Source: Hyphomicrobiales bacterium | Lineage (GTDB): Bacteria; Pseudomonadota; Alphaproteobacteria; Rhizobiales; Methyloligellaceae | Length of the DNA stretch: 64,000 bases | Direction of reading: 5' to 3' | Assembly (NCBI GenBank): GCA_028280515.1 | Contig: JANQLP010000107.1 | Coordinates: 17,479-81,478 of the forward strand | Shown here: piece by piece, positions 17,161 through 26,295 of the stretch | Layout: the number at the start of each line of letters is the position of its first letter | Numbering within the stretch: the stretch's first letter is position 1 | Notes under the pieces: model-generated | What the model was told of the DNA's origin: nothing | Seen by the model: the letters and a program-made list of their open reading frames with translations, nothing else | The model's database searches: none | Translations under genes and position numbers: made by a program

Positions 17161-18585
17161 CTATGGCTGCGGCACGATCGCTTTGTGATTTGCCGGGTTG
17201 GAGGTTTCCTCGCCGAAACCGGGTGGGTACCTTCCCGAAAGGCTGGCCGCCTCTATGGCGTGGCCTAGAGCCATCAGCGCCGTCTCGTCACCCGGCCGTG
17301 AGACGATCTGGACGCCAAGCGGCAGGCCATCACATGTAAATCCGCAAGGTACAGCAAGCGCCGGATAACCGATTAGGTTGATCGGCGCGCGAGCCTGGCG
17401 TCCGTAATTCGCCTCGAATGTCGCCATGTCGTCGATCGCGCAAGAAGGATCGAAGCTGGACAATGTCAGGACAGCGTCGACCCGGCTCGTCGCCTTTTCC
17501 CAACTTTCGCGCAGCAGGGAAGCATGCCGCAACGCGTCAATATAGTCCGCGGCGGAGAAGTAAGCCCCGGCCGAAATACGGTTGCGGCTGGCAGTGCCGT
17601 AATCCTCTGGTCGCTCGGCCAGCCAACGACGATGGATGGTATAGGCTTCCGACATCCGGATAACGAACGCCGCCGCCGCAAAGTCCTGCAGCGGACCCGG
17701 ATCGACCTCAACAACCTGCCCGCCGGCATCCGAAAGTGCCGCGATCGCGTGTTCGAATGCGTCAGCCATCTGCGGTTCAGCCTCGAAGTCGTCGCGGTGC
17801 CAGCGTCGCAATGCGCCAATGCGCATCCCGGAAACCGAGGCATTGGCGATGTCGGGAGACGACACGTACGTTTCGTTCGCCGTGAGTGCGGCGAAAAGGC
17901 GTGCGCAGCCGCTAACAGTGGTCGCCATCGGTCCGACGCAATCCAAGGAGTAGGACAGTGGAAACACGCCACGCAGGCTGATCTGTCCGGCGGCGGGTTT
18001 CAGACCGACGACGCCGCAATGTGTGGCAGGGTTTCGTACAGAGCCAGCGGTGTCTGTGCCGATTGCCGCAGGAAAGAGACCGGCGGCAAGTCCAGCACCT
18101 GCCCCACTTGACGACCCTCCCGGATGGTGGGCGGTATTCCATGGGTTTCGGGCGGGCGGCCACGGCAGATCGAAGGAAGGACCGCCGATCGCGAACTCGT
18201 GGGTCGCCGTCTTTCCAAAAATGACCGCTCCCTGCTGGCGCAGCAGAGCAACAACATCGGAATCCTGCGTCGCGACACAGTCGGCAAGAATCTTCGAATG
18301 CGCGGTTGTGCACATCCCCTCAACGTCGATCACATCCTTGATGGAGACCGGTAGACCGTGAAGAAGTCCTAGGCGGCCTCCCGCCTCCCGATGGGCGTCT
18401 CGTTGCTTGGCCTCTGAAAGCACCCGTTGCTCATCGAGCGAGACAAAGCAGTTGAGGCGGTTGTCAAACCGGCGCACGCGGTCGAGGAAGTGCGACACGA
18501 GATGTGTGGAACTCAGCTGACCGGACGCCAGCGCTCGGCAGAGAGTCTCTGCGTCGAGCCGGTGATAGTCAGCTTCGATGCGCAT
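17161..18585 (-). CDS. amidase-signature family amidase (AtzE/GatA-like)
   Basis: A 474-residue amidase. Catalytic Lys in VSIKDVIDVEG, cis-Ser in HHPGGSSSGAGAG and nucleophile Ser in IGTDTAGSVRNPA are all in place, and GVVGLKPAAGQ follows as usual. One base upstream ends a 59-residue ORF in the position taken by AtzG in 1-carboxybiuret hydrolase operons (AtzG-AtzE), which supports an AtzE-like heteromeric amidase over tRNA amidotransferase GatA. Substrate unproven. Confidence 0.92.
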   Translation of the reverse strand: MRIEADYHRLDAETLCRALASGQLSSTHLVSHFLDRVRRFDNRLNCFVSLDEQRVLSEAKQRDAHREAGGRLGLLHGLPVSIKDVIDVEGMCTTAHSKILADCVATQDSDVVALLRQQGAVIFGKTATHEFAIGGPSFDLPWPPARNPWNTAHHPGGSSSGAGAGLAAGLFPAAIGTDTAGSVRNPATHCGVVGLKPAAGQISLRGVFPLSYSLDCVGPMATTVSGCARLFAALTANETYVSSPDIANASVSGMRIGALRRWHRDDFEAEPQMADAFEHAIAALSDAGGQVVEVDPGPLQDFAAAAFVIRMSEAYTIHRRWLAERPEDYGTASRNRISAGAYFSAADYIDALRHASLLRESWEKATSRVDAVLTLSSFDPSCAIDDMATFEANYGRQARAPINLIGYPALAVPCGFTCDGLPLGVQIVSRPGDETALMALGHAIEAASLSGRYPPGFGEETSNPANHKAIVPQP

Positions 18586-18586
18586 G

Positions 18587-18766
18587 TTACGGCAGGCGTA
18601 ATGGAATTGGATCCGGCCCGTCGCTGCCCAAGGCAGGCAGCCTTTCTAGGGCGGCCTCGGCTCTGGATCGCGCGCGGGCCAGATCCGCGAGTCTTGGCAG
18701 AGGAACGCGTCTGACAATCGGAAGGTCAGCGTCACTCTCGCTCTGGAGCATGGATTCCGTCGACAT
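18587..18766 (-). CDS. small AtzG-like protein coupled to amidase
   Basis: A 59-residue ORF (MSTESMLQSESDADLPIVRR... LPLPRL-type helix ... DPIPLRLP) with AGGG before its ATG at 18766. Its stop is one base from the start of the downstream amidase, so translation is probably coupled. Size, helix-rich composition, acidic N-terminus and the position before an AtzE-like amidase match the AtzG/DUF4089 subunit that stabilises such amidases. Sequence similarity is weak by eye, so the identification rests mostly on context. Confidence 0.5.
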   Translation of the reverse strand: MSTESMLQSESDADLPIVRRVPLPRLADLARARSRAEAALERLPALGSDGPDPIPLRLP

Positions 18767-18812
18767 ATCAACCCTACTTTGTACGGTGATCGGTAAGCTT
18801 GAGCATAGGCAA

Positions 18813-18841
18813 TTGACAGCCAAAAACAAGATGATCATACT
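18813..18841 (+). promoter_or_regulatory. sigma-70-type promoter for the CMD/SDR operon
   Basis: TTGACA at 18813-18818, a 17-bp spacer and CATACT at 18836-18841 lie about 30 bp before the TTG start at 18871. This fits a housekeeping promoter in the divergent gap with the AtzG-like gene. Confidence 0.45.
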
Positions 18842-18870
18842 GGTTTTGTAACTTCAGGTCAGGAGCTCCG

Positions 18871-19440
18871 TTGAAGATTGGTGTGAGTTGTTCCGACGAA
18901 ATGACCGACGCGCAGCGCGGTGTCGTCGAGAGAGTTGTTGCCGGACCACGCGGTCAGATGTCGCGTCCGATCTTGGCTATGCTGGATTCCCCGTGCCTCG
19001 CCGATATTGTTCAACAAGTCGGCAGCTATCTTCGGTTCAGTTCTCCCTTGGATCCGCAGCTGCGGGAGCTCGCGATTATCTCCGTAGCTTGGGCAATGCG
19101 GTCGAGAATTGAATTTGAAACGCATGTGAAGATCGGTCGAAGCGTGGGCCTCGAGGAAGATGCGATCCTATTTGCCGCAGGCCGTCGAGGTGTCTCAATC
19201 GCTCCTGAAATGGCGGAGATAGTCTTGTTCTCGCAGAGGATAGTCTCATCGAATGCGATCGACACGCCGAAATCCGCTGAGCTCTTGAGTCTGCTCGGGC
19301 GGCACGGATTTACCGATCTGATCGCCATCTGTGGCTATTACCGGCTTCTGGCCTGTTATCTGGCAATCTCGGGCCTCGAGGACCCTATGGACACTGTGAT
19401 CTCAGATGCAGAAGTGCTTCAGTATGGTCGAGCAGGTTGA
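18871..19440 (+). CDS. carboxymuconolactone decarboxylase-family protein
   Basis: A 189-residue all-helical protein of the CMD/AhpD superfamily: SSPLDPQLRELAIISVAWAMRSRIEFETHV around residues 50-85 is the core motif with the conserved Glu-His. The redox CxxC of AhpD is absent, so peroxidase activity is unlikely; a decarboxylase or lactone-related role fits better. The start is TTG 18871 with AGGAG 7 bp upstream. Its 3' end overlaps the following SDR by 17 bp. Confidence 0.85.
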   Translation: MKIGVSCSDEMTDAQRGVVERVVAGPRGQMSRPILAMLDSPCLADIVQQVGSYLRFSSPLDPQLRELAIISVAWAMRSRIEFETHVKIGRSVGLEEDAILFAAGRRGVSIAPEMAEIVLFSQRIVSSNAIDTPKSAELLSLLGRHGFTDLIAICGYYRLLACYLAISGLEDPMDTVISDAEVLQYGRAG

Positions 19441-20239
19441 TCTTTTCGACTTGACGGGACGGCTCGTCTTCATCACTGGAGCTGGTTCTTCCGGGCCTGG
19501 CTACAGCAATGGACGAGCGATCGCCATCCTTCTCGCACGGCGCGGGGCGTCGGTGATCGCGCTGGACCTCCATCGCGATCGTGCGGAAGAGACTTGCGAG
19601 GAGATTGTGCGGGAGGGCGGTCGCGCCGAAGTCGTCGTCGGTGACGTCACCTCCTCGGAATCGCTCAATGAGGTTTTCGCCGAACTCACAGCGCAGGGCC
19701 GGCAGCCGGACTTGCTCGTCAACAATGCCGGCGGATCGGCGCAAGGCGACTGCATCACGATGGACGAGGAGACCTGGGACAGGCAGATCGACTTCAACCT
19801 GAAAAGCGCATTCCTGGTGACGCGTGGCCTGCTGGGCGGCATGGTGTCACGCGGTAGCGGCGCCATCGTCAACATAGGTTCCGTCGCTGGCGTTCGCGGT
19901 GCGGGTGATACGCTTGCCTATTCGACGGCAAAGGCGGGGATCATTCAGTTTTCGCGGCAGGTGGCCCTGCGGCACGCCGCCCAAGGCATTCGCTGCAACA
20001 CCGTCGTACCGGGGGTTATGCACACGCCGCTCGTCGAATCGCGGCTTGTGGCGCAACGCGGCTCAGGCGATGCCGAGGCCTTTATCCGCATGCGAAACGA
20101 GAGTGTACCCATGGGTCGCATGGGCGATGCCTGGGATGTTGCCCACGCCGTCCTGTACCTGCTTTCCGATGCCGCAGCCTACGTGACCGGCACGACGTTA
20201 CTCGTCGACGGAGGCGCGTCACTGGTCACGTACCGATGA
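19424..20239 (+). CDS. short-chain dehydrogenase with expanded glycine motif
   Basis: A 271-residue SDR. The cofactor loop is atypical: TGAGSSGPGYSNGRA, where the normal motif is TGxxxGIGxA; a few extra residues sit between the glycines. The rest is canonical: NNAGG, NIGSVAGVRGAGDTLAYSTAK (Ser, Tyr, Lys) and LLVDGGAS. ATG 19424 overlaps the CMD-family gene. It starts a row of three SDRs on the same strand (19424, 20408, 21186). Confidence 0.88.
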   Translation: MVEQVDLFDLTGRLVFITGAGSSGPGYSNGRAIAILLARRGASVIALDLHRDRAEETCEEIVREGGRAEVVVGDVTSSESLNEVFAELTAQGRQPDLLVNNAGGSAQGDCITMDEETWDRQIDFNLKSAFLVTRGLLGGMVSRGSGAIVNIGSVAGVRGAGDTLAYSTAKAGIIQFSRQVALRHAAQGIRCNTVVPGVMHTPLVESRLVAQRGSGDAEAFIRMRNESVPMGRMGDAWDVAHAVLYLLSDAAAYVTGTTLLVDGGASLVTYR

Positions 20240-20407
20240 TACTTGTACAGGCCGTACACCGGAGCGCGCCCGGCTGGCGAATGTCGATCGGTTGTAGGCG
20301 GTGCCGGGACCGCGGCAACTCGTGACTGAGTGGCGTCATGGCAATGGTTCGATCCGGTACGAGCTTGGCCGGCGAGTGATCTCGCGTCACGTCATCCTAG
20401 AGCATCG

Positions 20408-21193
20408 ATGACGTTCGTCAGCGACGCTAGTAACGGCGAGAGCGGACTCGTCTCGCTGTTTGGTCTAGCAGGACGCAAGGCCGTCGTTACCGGGGCGGGA
20501 CGAGGAATCGGTCAAGCTATTGCCGTTGCTCTTCACGCCGCCGGCGCCAGCGTCGTCGTTGTCGATCAGGACGAGGAGTCGGTGCAGGCTGCGACGCAGC
20601 CGCTCGGCCTCAACGACCGTGGCATCGTTCTTGATCTATCGACGCCCTTTAGTATCGACACCGCAACCCAATCAATGCTGCAGCATGTCGACATCTTCGT
20701 CGGAAATGCCGGCACAATGCTTAAGAGACCTTTCGCCGAGACGGGCCGGCACGACTTCGCGGCCATGATGGATTTGCATGTACTCGGCAACACGGAGCTG
20801 TTGCGTTGCGTGCTCCCCGGCATGAAGGCGCGCGGCTACGGACGTATCATCCTGCTTGCGTCGATCGCTGCCTGGCGCTCACGCGTTCCGACACCGGCTT
20901 ACAGCGCCGCAAAAGGAGCGCTGATCTCTCTCGTACGCTCGTTGGCGCATGAATACGGACCGTTCGGCGTAACCTGTAATGCAATAGCGCCGGGCCCGAT
21001 CCGCACGGCCATGTCTGCCGCAGCACACGCAGACCCCGATATCGATGCCGCGATACGGTCCCGAATACCAGTCGGCCGTTGGGGTGAGCCGGAGGACATA
21101 GCCCCACTGGCCGTTCTTCTTGCGGGCTCCGGTGGCGCCTTTGTCTCGGGCGAAACCATCACTGTTGACGGCGGCGCGAGTACGAATGTCTGA
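20408..21193 (+). CDS. short-chain dehydrogenase/reductase
   Basis: A 261-residue SDR. TGAGRGIG, VVVDQDEE (acidic, NAD-type), GNAG, LLASIAAWRSRVPTPAYSAAK and VDGGAS are all in place. ATG 20408 is chosen; the frame is open further upstream (to 20330) but that part has no family similarity. The gene overlaps the next SDR by 8 bp, so the two are co-translated. Confidence 0.9.
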   Translation: MTFVSDASNGESGLVSLFGLAGRKAVVTGAGRGIGQAIAVALHAAGASVVVVDQDEESVQAATQPLGLNDRGIVLDLSTPFSIDTATQSMLQHVDIFVGNAGTMLKRPFAETGRHDFAAMMDLHVLGNTELLRCVLPGMKARGYGRIILLASIAAWRSRVPTPAYSAAKGALISLVRSLAHEYGPFGVTCNAIAPGPIRTAMSAAAHADPDIDAAIRSRIPVGRWGEPEDIAPLAVLLAGSGGAFVSGETITVDGGASTNV

Positions 21194-21923
21194 ATCCGAA
21201 ACCGATCCTTTCTCCCTTAGCGGGCGGCGCATACTGATCACCGGCGGCGCTGGTGAAATCGGCATGGCAATCGCGCGGCAGGCACGGGCCAGAGGTGCGC
21301 GCATCGCTCTCTACGATCTTAAACCACCATCTGTTGGCGGAGAGGTGGTCGAGGAGGAGTTCGCCTTCGTTCGTGGATCGGTCGACGCTGTGGAGGAAGT
21401 CCAAGCCGGCTTTGACAGACTTTCGGGGAAGCTCGGCGGCCTGGATGGGCTCGTCACGTCCGCCGGTCGGTTCTCGGCGCGTCCGATTGGCGAGACAAGT
21501 CTAGAAGATTGGCGCGCGGACATGGCGGTTAATCTTGACGGCGTCTTTCTATCCGTGCGGCATGCTCTGCCCATGATGGCCGATGGCGGATCGATCGTTT
21601 TCCTGTCCTCCGTTACGGGACACAACGGAAGCATTATCTCGCCGGCCTACGCGGCCGGAAAGGCGGCGCTACTAGGTCTTGCGCGGAGCCTTGTGAGTGA
21701 ACTGCGGCCGCGCAACATAAGGATCAATTGCGTCAGTCCTGGTCCGGTCGACACGGCCTTTGCCGAGCCATTCAGAACATCACCGGTGGCCGCCACACTC
21801 CCCCCTCAGACACCCGCATCGCCAGCAGATGTTGCCAACGCGGTACTTTTCCTCCTGGCTCGAGCCTCCGCGCATGTGAACGGCGAAAGCCTGATACTTA
21901 CAGGCGGCCACTCCTTCGCTTGA
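21186..21923 (+). CDS. short-chain dehydrogenase/reductase
   Basis: A 245-residue SDR starting at ATG 21186 inside the end of the preceding SDR (8-bp overlap). Cofactor motif TGGAGEIGMA, with Glu where most have Gly-Ile; then LYDLKPP, SSVTGHNGSIISPAYAAGK with Ser, Tyr and Lys. The N-terminal half is shorter than usual between beta-2 and beta-4. It ends the operon that begins at 18871. Confidence 0.88.
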   Translation: MSESETDPFSLSGRRILITGGAGEIGMAIARQARARGARIALYDLKPPSVGGEVVEEEFAFVRGSVDAVEEVQAGFDRLSGKLGGLDGLVTSAGRFSARPIGETSLEDWRADMAVNLDGVFLSVRHALPMMADGGSIVFLSSVTGHNGSIISPAYAAGKAALLGLARSLVSELRPRNIRINCVSPGPVDTAFAEPFRTSPVAATLPPQTPASPADVANAVLFLLARASAHVNGESLILTGGHSFA

Positions 21924-22350
21924 CGTGGCTTAGATCGGTGTCTGGCTACGGCGTCAACTCGAGTCCAGTACCGAACATGGCCGGAGGTCCGCAGGCCTGA
22001 CGCTCCAGGATCACGTCCGCGATGCGACCGCGTCGAGTGTTGTTCCGATTGATCGAGTTGTCTCGACACTGTCGCCGATCAAGACCGTCGGTGGCGCAGA
22101 CGACATCGGAGCGTCCCTTGTGAAGCGCGCTATGACCCGGCAAACGTTGCAGCCTTGGGCGGGTTCGATGATCCATGTATCCATGCGGTGCGGTCCGTGA
22201 AGAATTGGATCCAACGACGCCCGCCGGGTTGCTGCATCGGGACCGGCGTGTTCCCCATGTTCACTATGTCTTCGTGTCTTCAAAGAGGCGGCGAACACGT
22301 CGGTCCCTTCGTTGCAGCACGATCAGCTCAACAGAAACGCCAAGGCGACA
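21924..22350 (-). other. intergenic stretch with a possible flavin monooxygenase remnant
   Basis: No intact gene. On the minus strand, about 22200-21950, one frame reads DTWIIEPAQGCNVCRVIARFT, then APPTVLIGDSVETTRSIGTT, and a second frame continues DVILERQACGPPAMFGTGLELT. Together these resemble the C-terminal end of a luciferase-like (LLM) flavin monooxygenase broken by a frameshift. The N-terminal two thirds are missing. This is recognition by eye only. Confidence 0.3.
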
Positions 22351-23409
22351 CTATGAGCGGAGCCTGGTCCACACTCGATTGCGGAGATCGCGCGCTGCGA
22401 CCGAGCACAACTGGTTCGCCACATAGCGGCTTTCGACGTCAGGACCTGGATTGATGCCTGTATCCTGCACCACGGCCGGATCGGTGAAAGCGTCGGCTCC
22501 TTCGATCGAGTTTGCGTAGCCATTGAAGTTCGTGGCTTCAGCGATGTTCTCGGGATCCATCATCCAGTTGATGAACGTCTTCGCATTCTCGACATTGTTT
22601 GCGCCAACGGGGATCGAAAAGTTATCCGCCCACAGATTGACGCCTTCCTTCGGAAACATCATCTGCCACGCGGGCACCTCGCTCCGCACGCGGAACGGTC
22701 CGTTCGCCCAGTGATGATGAACCGGCACTTCGCGGGCCGCCATACGCTCAATTGTACCGTCACTGGAGTACATCAGAAGATGAGGCTTCTGAGCTTCAAG
22801 CAGCTCGAGGATCTTTGTCGCATCCTCTGGACTCTCGGTGCAGTAATCGATTCCCAGAAAGAGAGCGGCAGCTTTGTACATCTCAAGCTCGTCATTCAGG
22901 GCGACGATCTTTCCCTGAAGGTCAGAGGGAGGGTCGAAGAAGATCGACCAACTGTCACCGATCTCTTCGGCCGACACCTTTTCGCTGTCATAGGCGATCG
23001 CTGTCGAGCCATGCAGGTAAGGCGCGGAATAGAGCCTGTCGGGATCAAAAGCCGGACTTAAGAGCGGCCCCTTCACATTCTCGAAATTCGGAAGCGTCTT
23101 AAAGTCGATTGCCTGCAACAGTTCGAGTTCGGCCAGTTGCTGAACCATATAGTCGCCCGGCACGACGACATCATACCCCGTTCCGCCGGCCTGTAGCTTG
23201 GCGGCAAGTTCTTCGTTCGAGAGATAGACATCGAGCCGGACGTCGATGCCGGTCTCATCGGAGAATCTCTCAATGAGCTCGAACGGTACATAGTCGGCCC
23301 AAGCATAGAGGAACAACTCGTTCGATTGGGCGGTTGCTGGACCGCTGACCAAAACCGCGGTGAAAAGCGCCGCAGCTAGCAAGGCAATGCGCCTCTTAAG
23401 GTTCTTCAT
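22351..23409 (-). CDS. spermidine/putrescine-type substrate-binding protein (PotD-like)
   Basis: A 352-residue periplasmic binding protein. Sec signal peptide 1-27 ending GPATA; mature start ELFLYAWADYVPFELIERFSDETGID is characteristic of PotD/PotF, as are GYDVVVPGDYMVQQL and LNDELEMYKAAALFLG. The C-terminus has been altered: after ESRYVANQLCSVAARD it reads through a short arginine-rich end. It is the last gene of the potA-B-C-D-like operon and overlaps potC by ATGA, with GGAG inside the end of potC. Confidence 0.92.
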   Translation of the reverse strand: MKNLKRRIALLAAALFTAVLVSGPATAQSNELFLYAWADYVPFELIERFSDETGIDVRLDVYLSNEELAAKLQAGGTGYDVVVPGDYMVQQLAELELLQAIDFKTLPNFENVKGPLLSPAFDPDRLYSAPYLHGSTAIAYDSEKVSAEEIGDSWSIFFDPPSDLQGKIVALNDELEMYKAAALFLGIDYCTESPEDATKILELLEAQKPHLLMYSSDGTIERMAAREVPVHHHWANGPFRVRSEVPAWQMMFPKEGVNLWADNFSIPVGANNVENAKTFINWMMDPENIAEATNFNGYANSIEGADAFTDPAVVQDTGINPGPDVESRYVANQLCSVAARDLRNRVWTRLRS

Positions 23410-24215
23410 CTCGGATCTCCTTTCCTGGATGAACGTGAGTTGACGAAAAAGAAGAGAACCGTCATGACGACCGAGATCATGACGATCGCGGATGCGATGG
23501 CGTTGACCTCCGGTGTCACGCCGAGCCGGATAAGTCCGAACACATAGACAGGGACGGTGATGCTGCCTGGACCCGAAACGAAGAAGCTAACGATGAAGTC
23601 ATCGAGACTGACGATGAAGGCGAGCAAAAAACCGGCCAAGATACCGGGCATCATGAGTGGCATCAGAACCCGGATCATCGTTCGCCCACGTGAGGCGTAG
23701 AGGTCCGCTGAAGCATCGAGAAGCGCCCAGTCAAAACCCTGGAGCCGCGCCCGTATCGGTAGATTGGCGAAAGGGATGCAGAACGCGGTGTGCGCCATAA
23801 CCAGCGCAAGTAACCCTGGCGAAAGGCCAATGGTCAGAACGAACAGCAACGCGCCGATCGCGAACACGATGTCGGGCACCAAGAGCGGCATACTGAACAG
23901 ACCGTCGACGGCCTTTCTGCCTGGAAACCTGTTTCGTGCAATGACGACGGCAGCCAGTAACGAGATGAGCGTCGCAAGAGATGCCGCCGACAGCGCGACG
24001 ATCAGACTGTTCCTCGCCGCAGCGAGAAGGTCATCGTTGGCAAGCAAACGACCGTACCAGTCGAACGAAAAGCCGGTCCAGATTGTCGCGGAGCGGTTCT
24101 CGTTGAAAGAAAGGCCGATGAGAGCGATCAATGGCCCATAGAGAAACAGGAAGAAGACAAGGGTGAGCCATTGCGCGCCCGTGATCCTTCGCCACTTGTT
24201 GGTCGACACGCTCAT
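23406..24215 (-). CDS. polyamine-type ABC permease (PotC-like)
   Basis: A 269-residue permease starting at ATG 24215, which overlaps the stop of the PotB-like gene (ATGA). About six membrane segments; SADLYASRGRTMIRVLMPLMMPGIL is the EAA loop that contacts the ATPase, and SLDDFIVSFFVSGPGS is typical of PotC. The frame remains open to 24542 but that region is the PotB gene in another frame. Confidence 0.92.
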   Translation of the reverse strand: MSVSTNKWRRITGAQWLTLVFFLFLYGPLIALIGLSFNENRSATIWTGFSFDWYGRLLANDDLLAAARNSLIVALSAASLATLISLLAAVVIARNRFPGRKAVDGLFSMPLLVPDIVFAIGALLFVLTIGLSPGLLALVMAHTAFCIPFANLPIRARLQGFDWALLDASADLYASRGRTMIRVLMPLMMPGILAGFLLAFIVSLDDFIVSFFVSGPGSITVPVYVFGLIRLGVTPEVNAIASAIVMISVVMTVLFFFVNSRSSRKGDPR

Positions 24216-25108
24216 GCGACCTTGACCTCTCGTTCCGACTTGTTCTGGCTGAGGCGATTGACGAGGGCGAGAGCTAACAGAATGCTTGCCATCAAGGCGA
24301 TGGCGATTGATGCGCCGAATGCCCAGTTCCGTGCACTGCCGAATTGCTGTGCGATCAGGTTTCCCAAAAGGAAGTCGCGGCCGCCGCCGAGTAGGCGCGG
24401 CGTGATGTACGATCCCATGGATGGAATGAAGACCAGTATCGATCCCGCGATGATTCCCGGAAGCAGCAACGGGAGAATGACAGTGACAAACACCCGTCTT
24501 CGACTCGCCCCGAGATCGAGAGCTGCGTCTGCTAAGCGCCAATCGAACCGCTCGGCGCTCGCGTAGATTGGAAGAACCATGAATGGCAGGAACGAGTAGA
24601 TGAGGCCAATCAGAACGGCATACTGGGTGTACAAGAGTCCTGTTTGAGGTGCCTCCGGCACGACCGACCTGATGATGCCGTCAAGAATTCCATCGCTTCG
24701 CAGAATCAGGATCCATGCATAGTTTCGCGCCAGAAGATTGGCCCAGAACGGGATCGTGATGAGCAACAGAAGGAGATTCCGTATCCGGTGGCTTGACTGA
24801 GACATGTAGATCGCCACGGGCACGGCGATCAGAAGGCAGATGGCTGTTGTTATCAATGATAGGGACAGTGAGCGGGTAAAGGCGCTGAGGAATGTGTAAT
24901 TCGGCACAAGCACGCCGAACAGATCGGGTTCGGCAAAGAGGCGAACGTACCCTTCGACGGAGAATTCAGACCAATCCAGGCCGCCATTCGGGGCGCGTCT
25001 TGTGAACGAGGCGGCGACAATAGCGAGCAAAGGGCCGCAGAAAAGTATCATGATCGCCGCGACAGACGGCGCCAATGAAAGGTAGATCTTGCCTGTCGAC
25101 CGGCCCAT
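24212..25108 (-). CDS. polyamine-type ABC permease (PotB-like)
   Basis: A 298-residue permease with about six membrane segments. IPFWANLLARNYAWILIL and the EAA loop DAALDLGASRRRVFVTVILPLLLPGI are PotB hallmarks, and IPSMGSYITPRLLGG is conserved. It follows the ATPase gene by 5 bp and overlaps potC. Confidence 0.93.
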   Translation of the reverse strand: MGRSTGKIYLSLAPSVAAIMILFCGPLLAIVAASFTRRAPNGGLDWSEFSVEGYVRLFAEPDLFGVLVPNYTFLSAFTRSLSLSLITTAICLLIAVPVAIYMSQSSHRIRNLLLLLITIPFWANLLARNYAWILILRSDGILDGIIRSVVPEAPQTGLLYTQYAVLIGLIYSFLPFMVLPIYASAERFDWRLADAALDLGASRRRVFVTVILPLLLPGIIAGSILVFIPSMGSYITPRLLGGGRDFLLGNLIAQQFGSARNWAFGASIAIALMASILLALALVNRLSQNKSEREVKVA

Positions 25109-25113
25109 GGCTG

Positions 25114-26295
25114 CTAAACTCCAGCCGCTGCCGGATAGATCGAGATATCGGAAACCTCGACCCCAACCCGTACAGCATGTGCCGGCATAATGGATTTGCC
25201 CGCAACGTCGCGTGAGCGAAGCTCGGCCCGAAGGTGCTGTCCGTCGGAAAGCTCAATCGATAGAGCAAGCACATTCCCGGTAAATGCGATGTCCTGGATT
25301 GTTCCGGCCATTCCGGCCGCTGACATACGATCGGAAGAACTGCCATCGAAATCCACGGTCAAACACTCCGGCCGGACGGCGAGTACGACGGATGCTCCGG
25401 GCTCGAATTTATGTTCAACGTCAAGCACCTGTCCGGCGACACTGACTCGTCTCGAACCGAGCGCCTCGCACCTGATGAAGTTCATGTCGCCGATGAAACC
25501 GGCAATGAATCGATTAGCCGGTGCGTTGTAGATGTCGATGGGCGTTCCGACCTGGACCACGCGTCCCTCGCTCAACACGGCCATACGGTCGGAAAGCGCC
25601 ATTGCCTCTTCCTGGTCGTGCGTAACGAAAACGAAAGTCACGCCGGTGGATCGTTGGATCCTCTTTAATTCGCTCTGCATTTCCTTGCGGAGTTGGCGAT
25701 CCAACGCAGACAGGCACTCGTCAAGAAGCAGGACATCGGGCTCAGGCGCTAGCGCGCGGGCAATGGCGACGCGCTGCTGTTGGCCGCCCGATAGCTGTCC
25801 TGGATATCGTTCGGAGAGGTCGGTCAGTTGAACAAGCGCGAGCATCTCGTTCACTCTGTTGTTCAAGTCTGAGCCGGAGATTTTCTTGGAGACGAGGCCG
25901 TACGCGATGTTCTTGCGCACCGTGAAATGCGGAAAGAGAGCGTACGATTGAAAAACTGTGTTGACGGGCCGCTTAAAGGGGGGAACGTCGTCGATCACAC
26001 GATCCGCGATCGAGATCGTACCGGCTGTCTGATTTTCCAAGCCTGCGAGAATGCGTAGCAGGGACGTCTTGCCACAGCCCGAGGGGCCCAGGAGAGAGAA
26101 GAACTCTCCGTTTTGGATGTCGAGATCGACATCGACGAGGGCACGCACGCCTGAGGCCGGTGGTCCGTAGGTCTTGCAAACACCTCGGAGAGCGAGTTGG
26201 ACGCTGAGTCCGCGGAGTCCTACTGAACGGTTGACGACATCATCGTTCAACTGATGGTCGAGAGAGAGGCTGCCGCCCACGGCCCTGATCGTCAC
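25114..26295 (-). CDS. polyamine-type ABC transporter ATPase (PotA-like)
   Basis: A 393-residue ATPase. Walker A GPSGCGKTS, Q-loop FQSYALFPH, signature LSGGQQQRV, Walker B VLLLDECLSALD (Cys replaces the usual Pro of DEP), H-loop THDQEEA, and a C-terminal TOBE domain from about residue 290. The GTG at 26295 overlaps the TGA of an upstream 22-codon ORF (GTGA), so the start may depend on translation of that leader. First cistron of the potABCD-like operon, behind a promoter with an overlapping operator. Confidence 0.92.
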   Translation of the reverse strand: MTIRAVGGSLSLDHQLNDDVVNRSVGLRGLSVQLALRGVCKTYGPPASGVRALVDVDLDIQNGEFFSLLGPSGCGKTSLLRILAGLENQTAGTISIADRVIDDVPPFKRPVNTVFQSYALFPHFTVRKNIAYGLVSKKISGSDLNNRVNEMLALVQLTDLSERYPGQLSGGQQQRVAIARALAPEPDVLLLDECLSALDRQLRKEMQSELKRIQRSTGVTFVFVTHDQEEAMALSDRMAVLSEGRVVQVGTPIDIYNAPANRFIAGFIGDMNFIRCEALGSRRVSVAGQVLDVEHKFEPGASVVLAVRPECLTVDFDGSSSDRMSAAGMAGTIQDIAFTGNVLALSIELSDGQHLRAELRSRDVAGKSIMPAHAVRVGVEVSDISIYPAAAGV

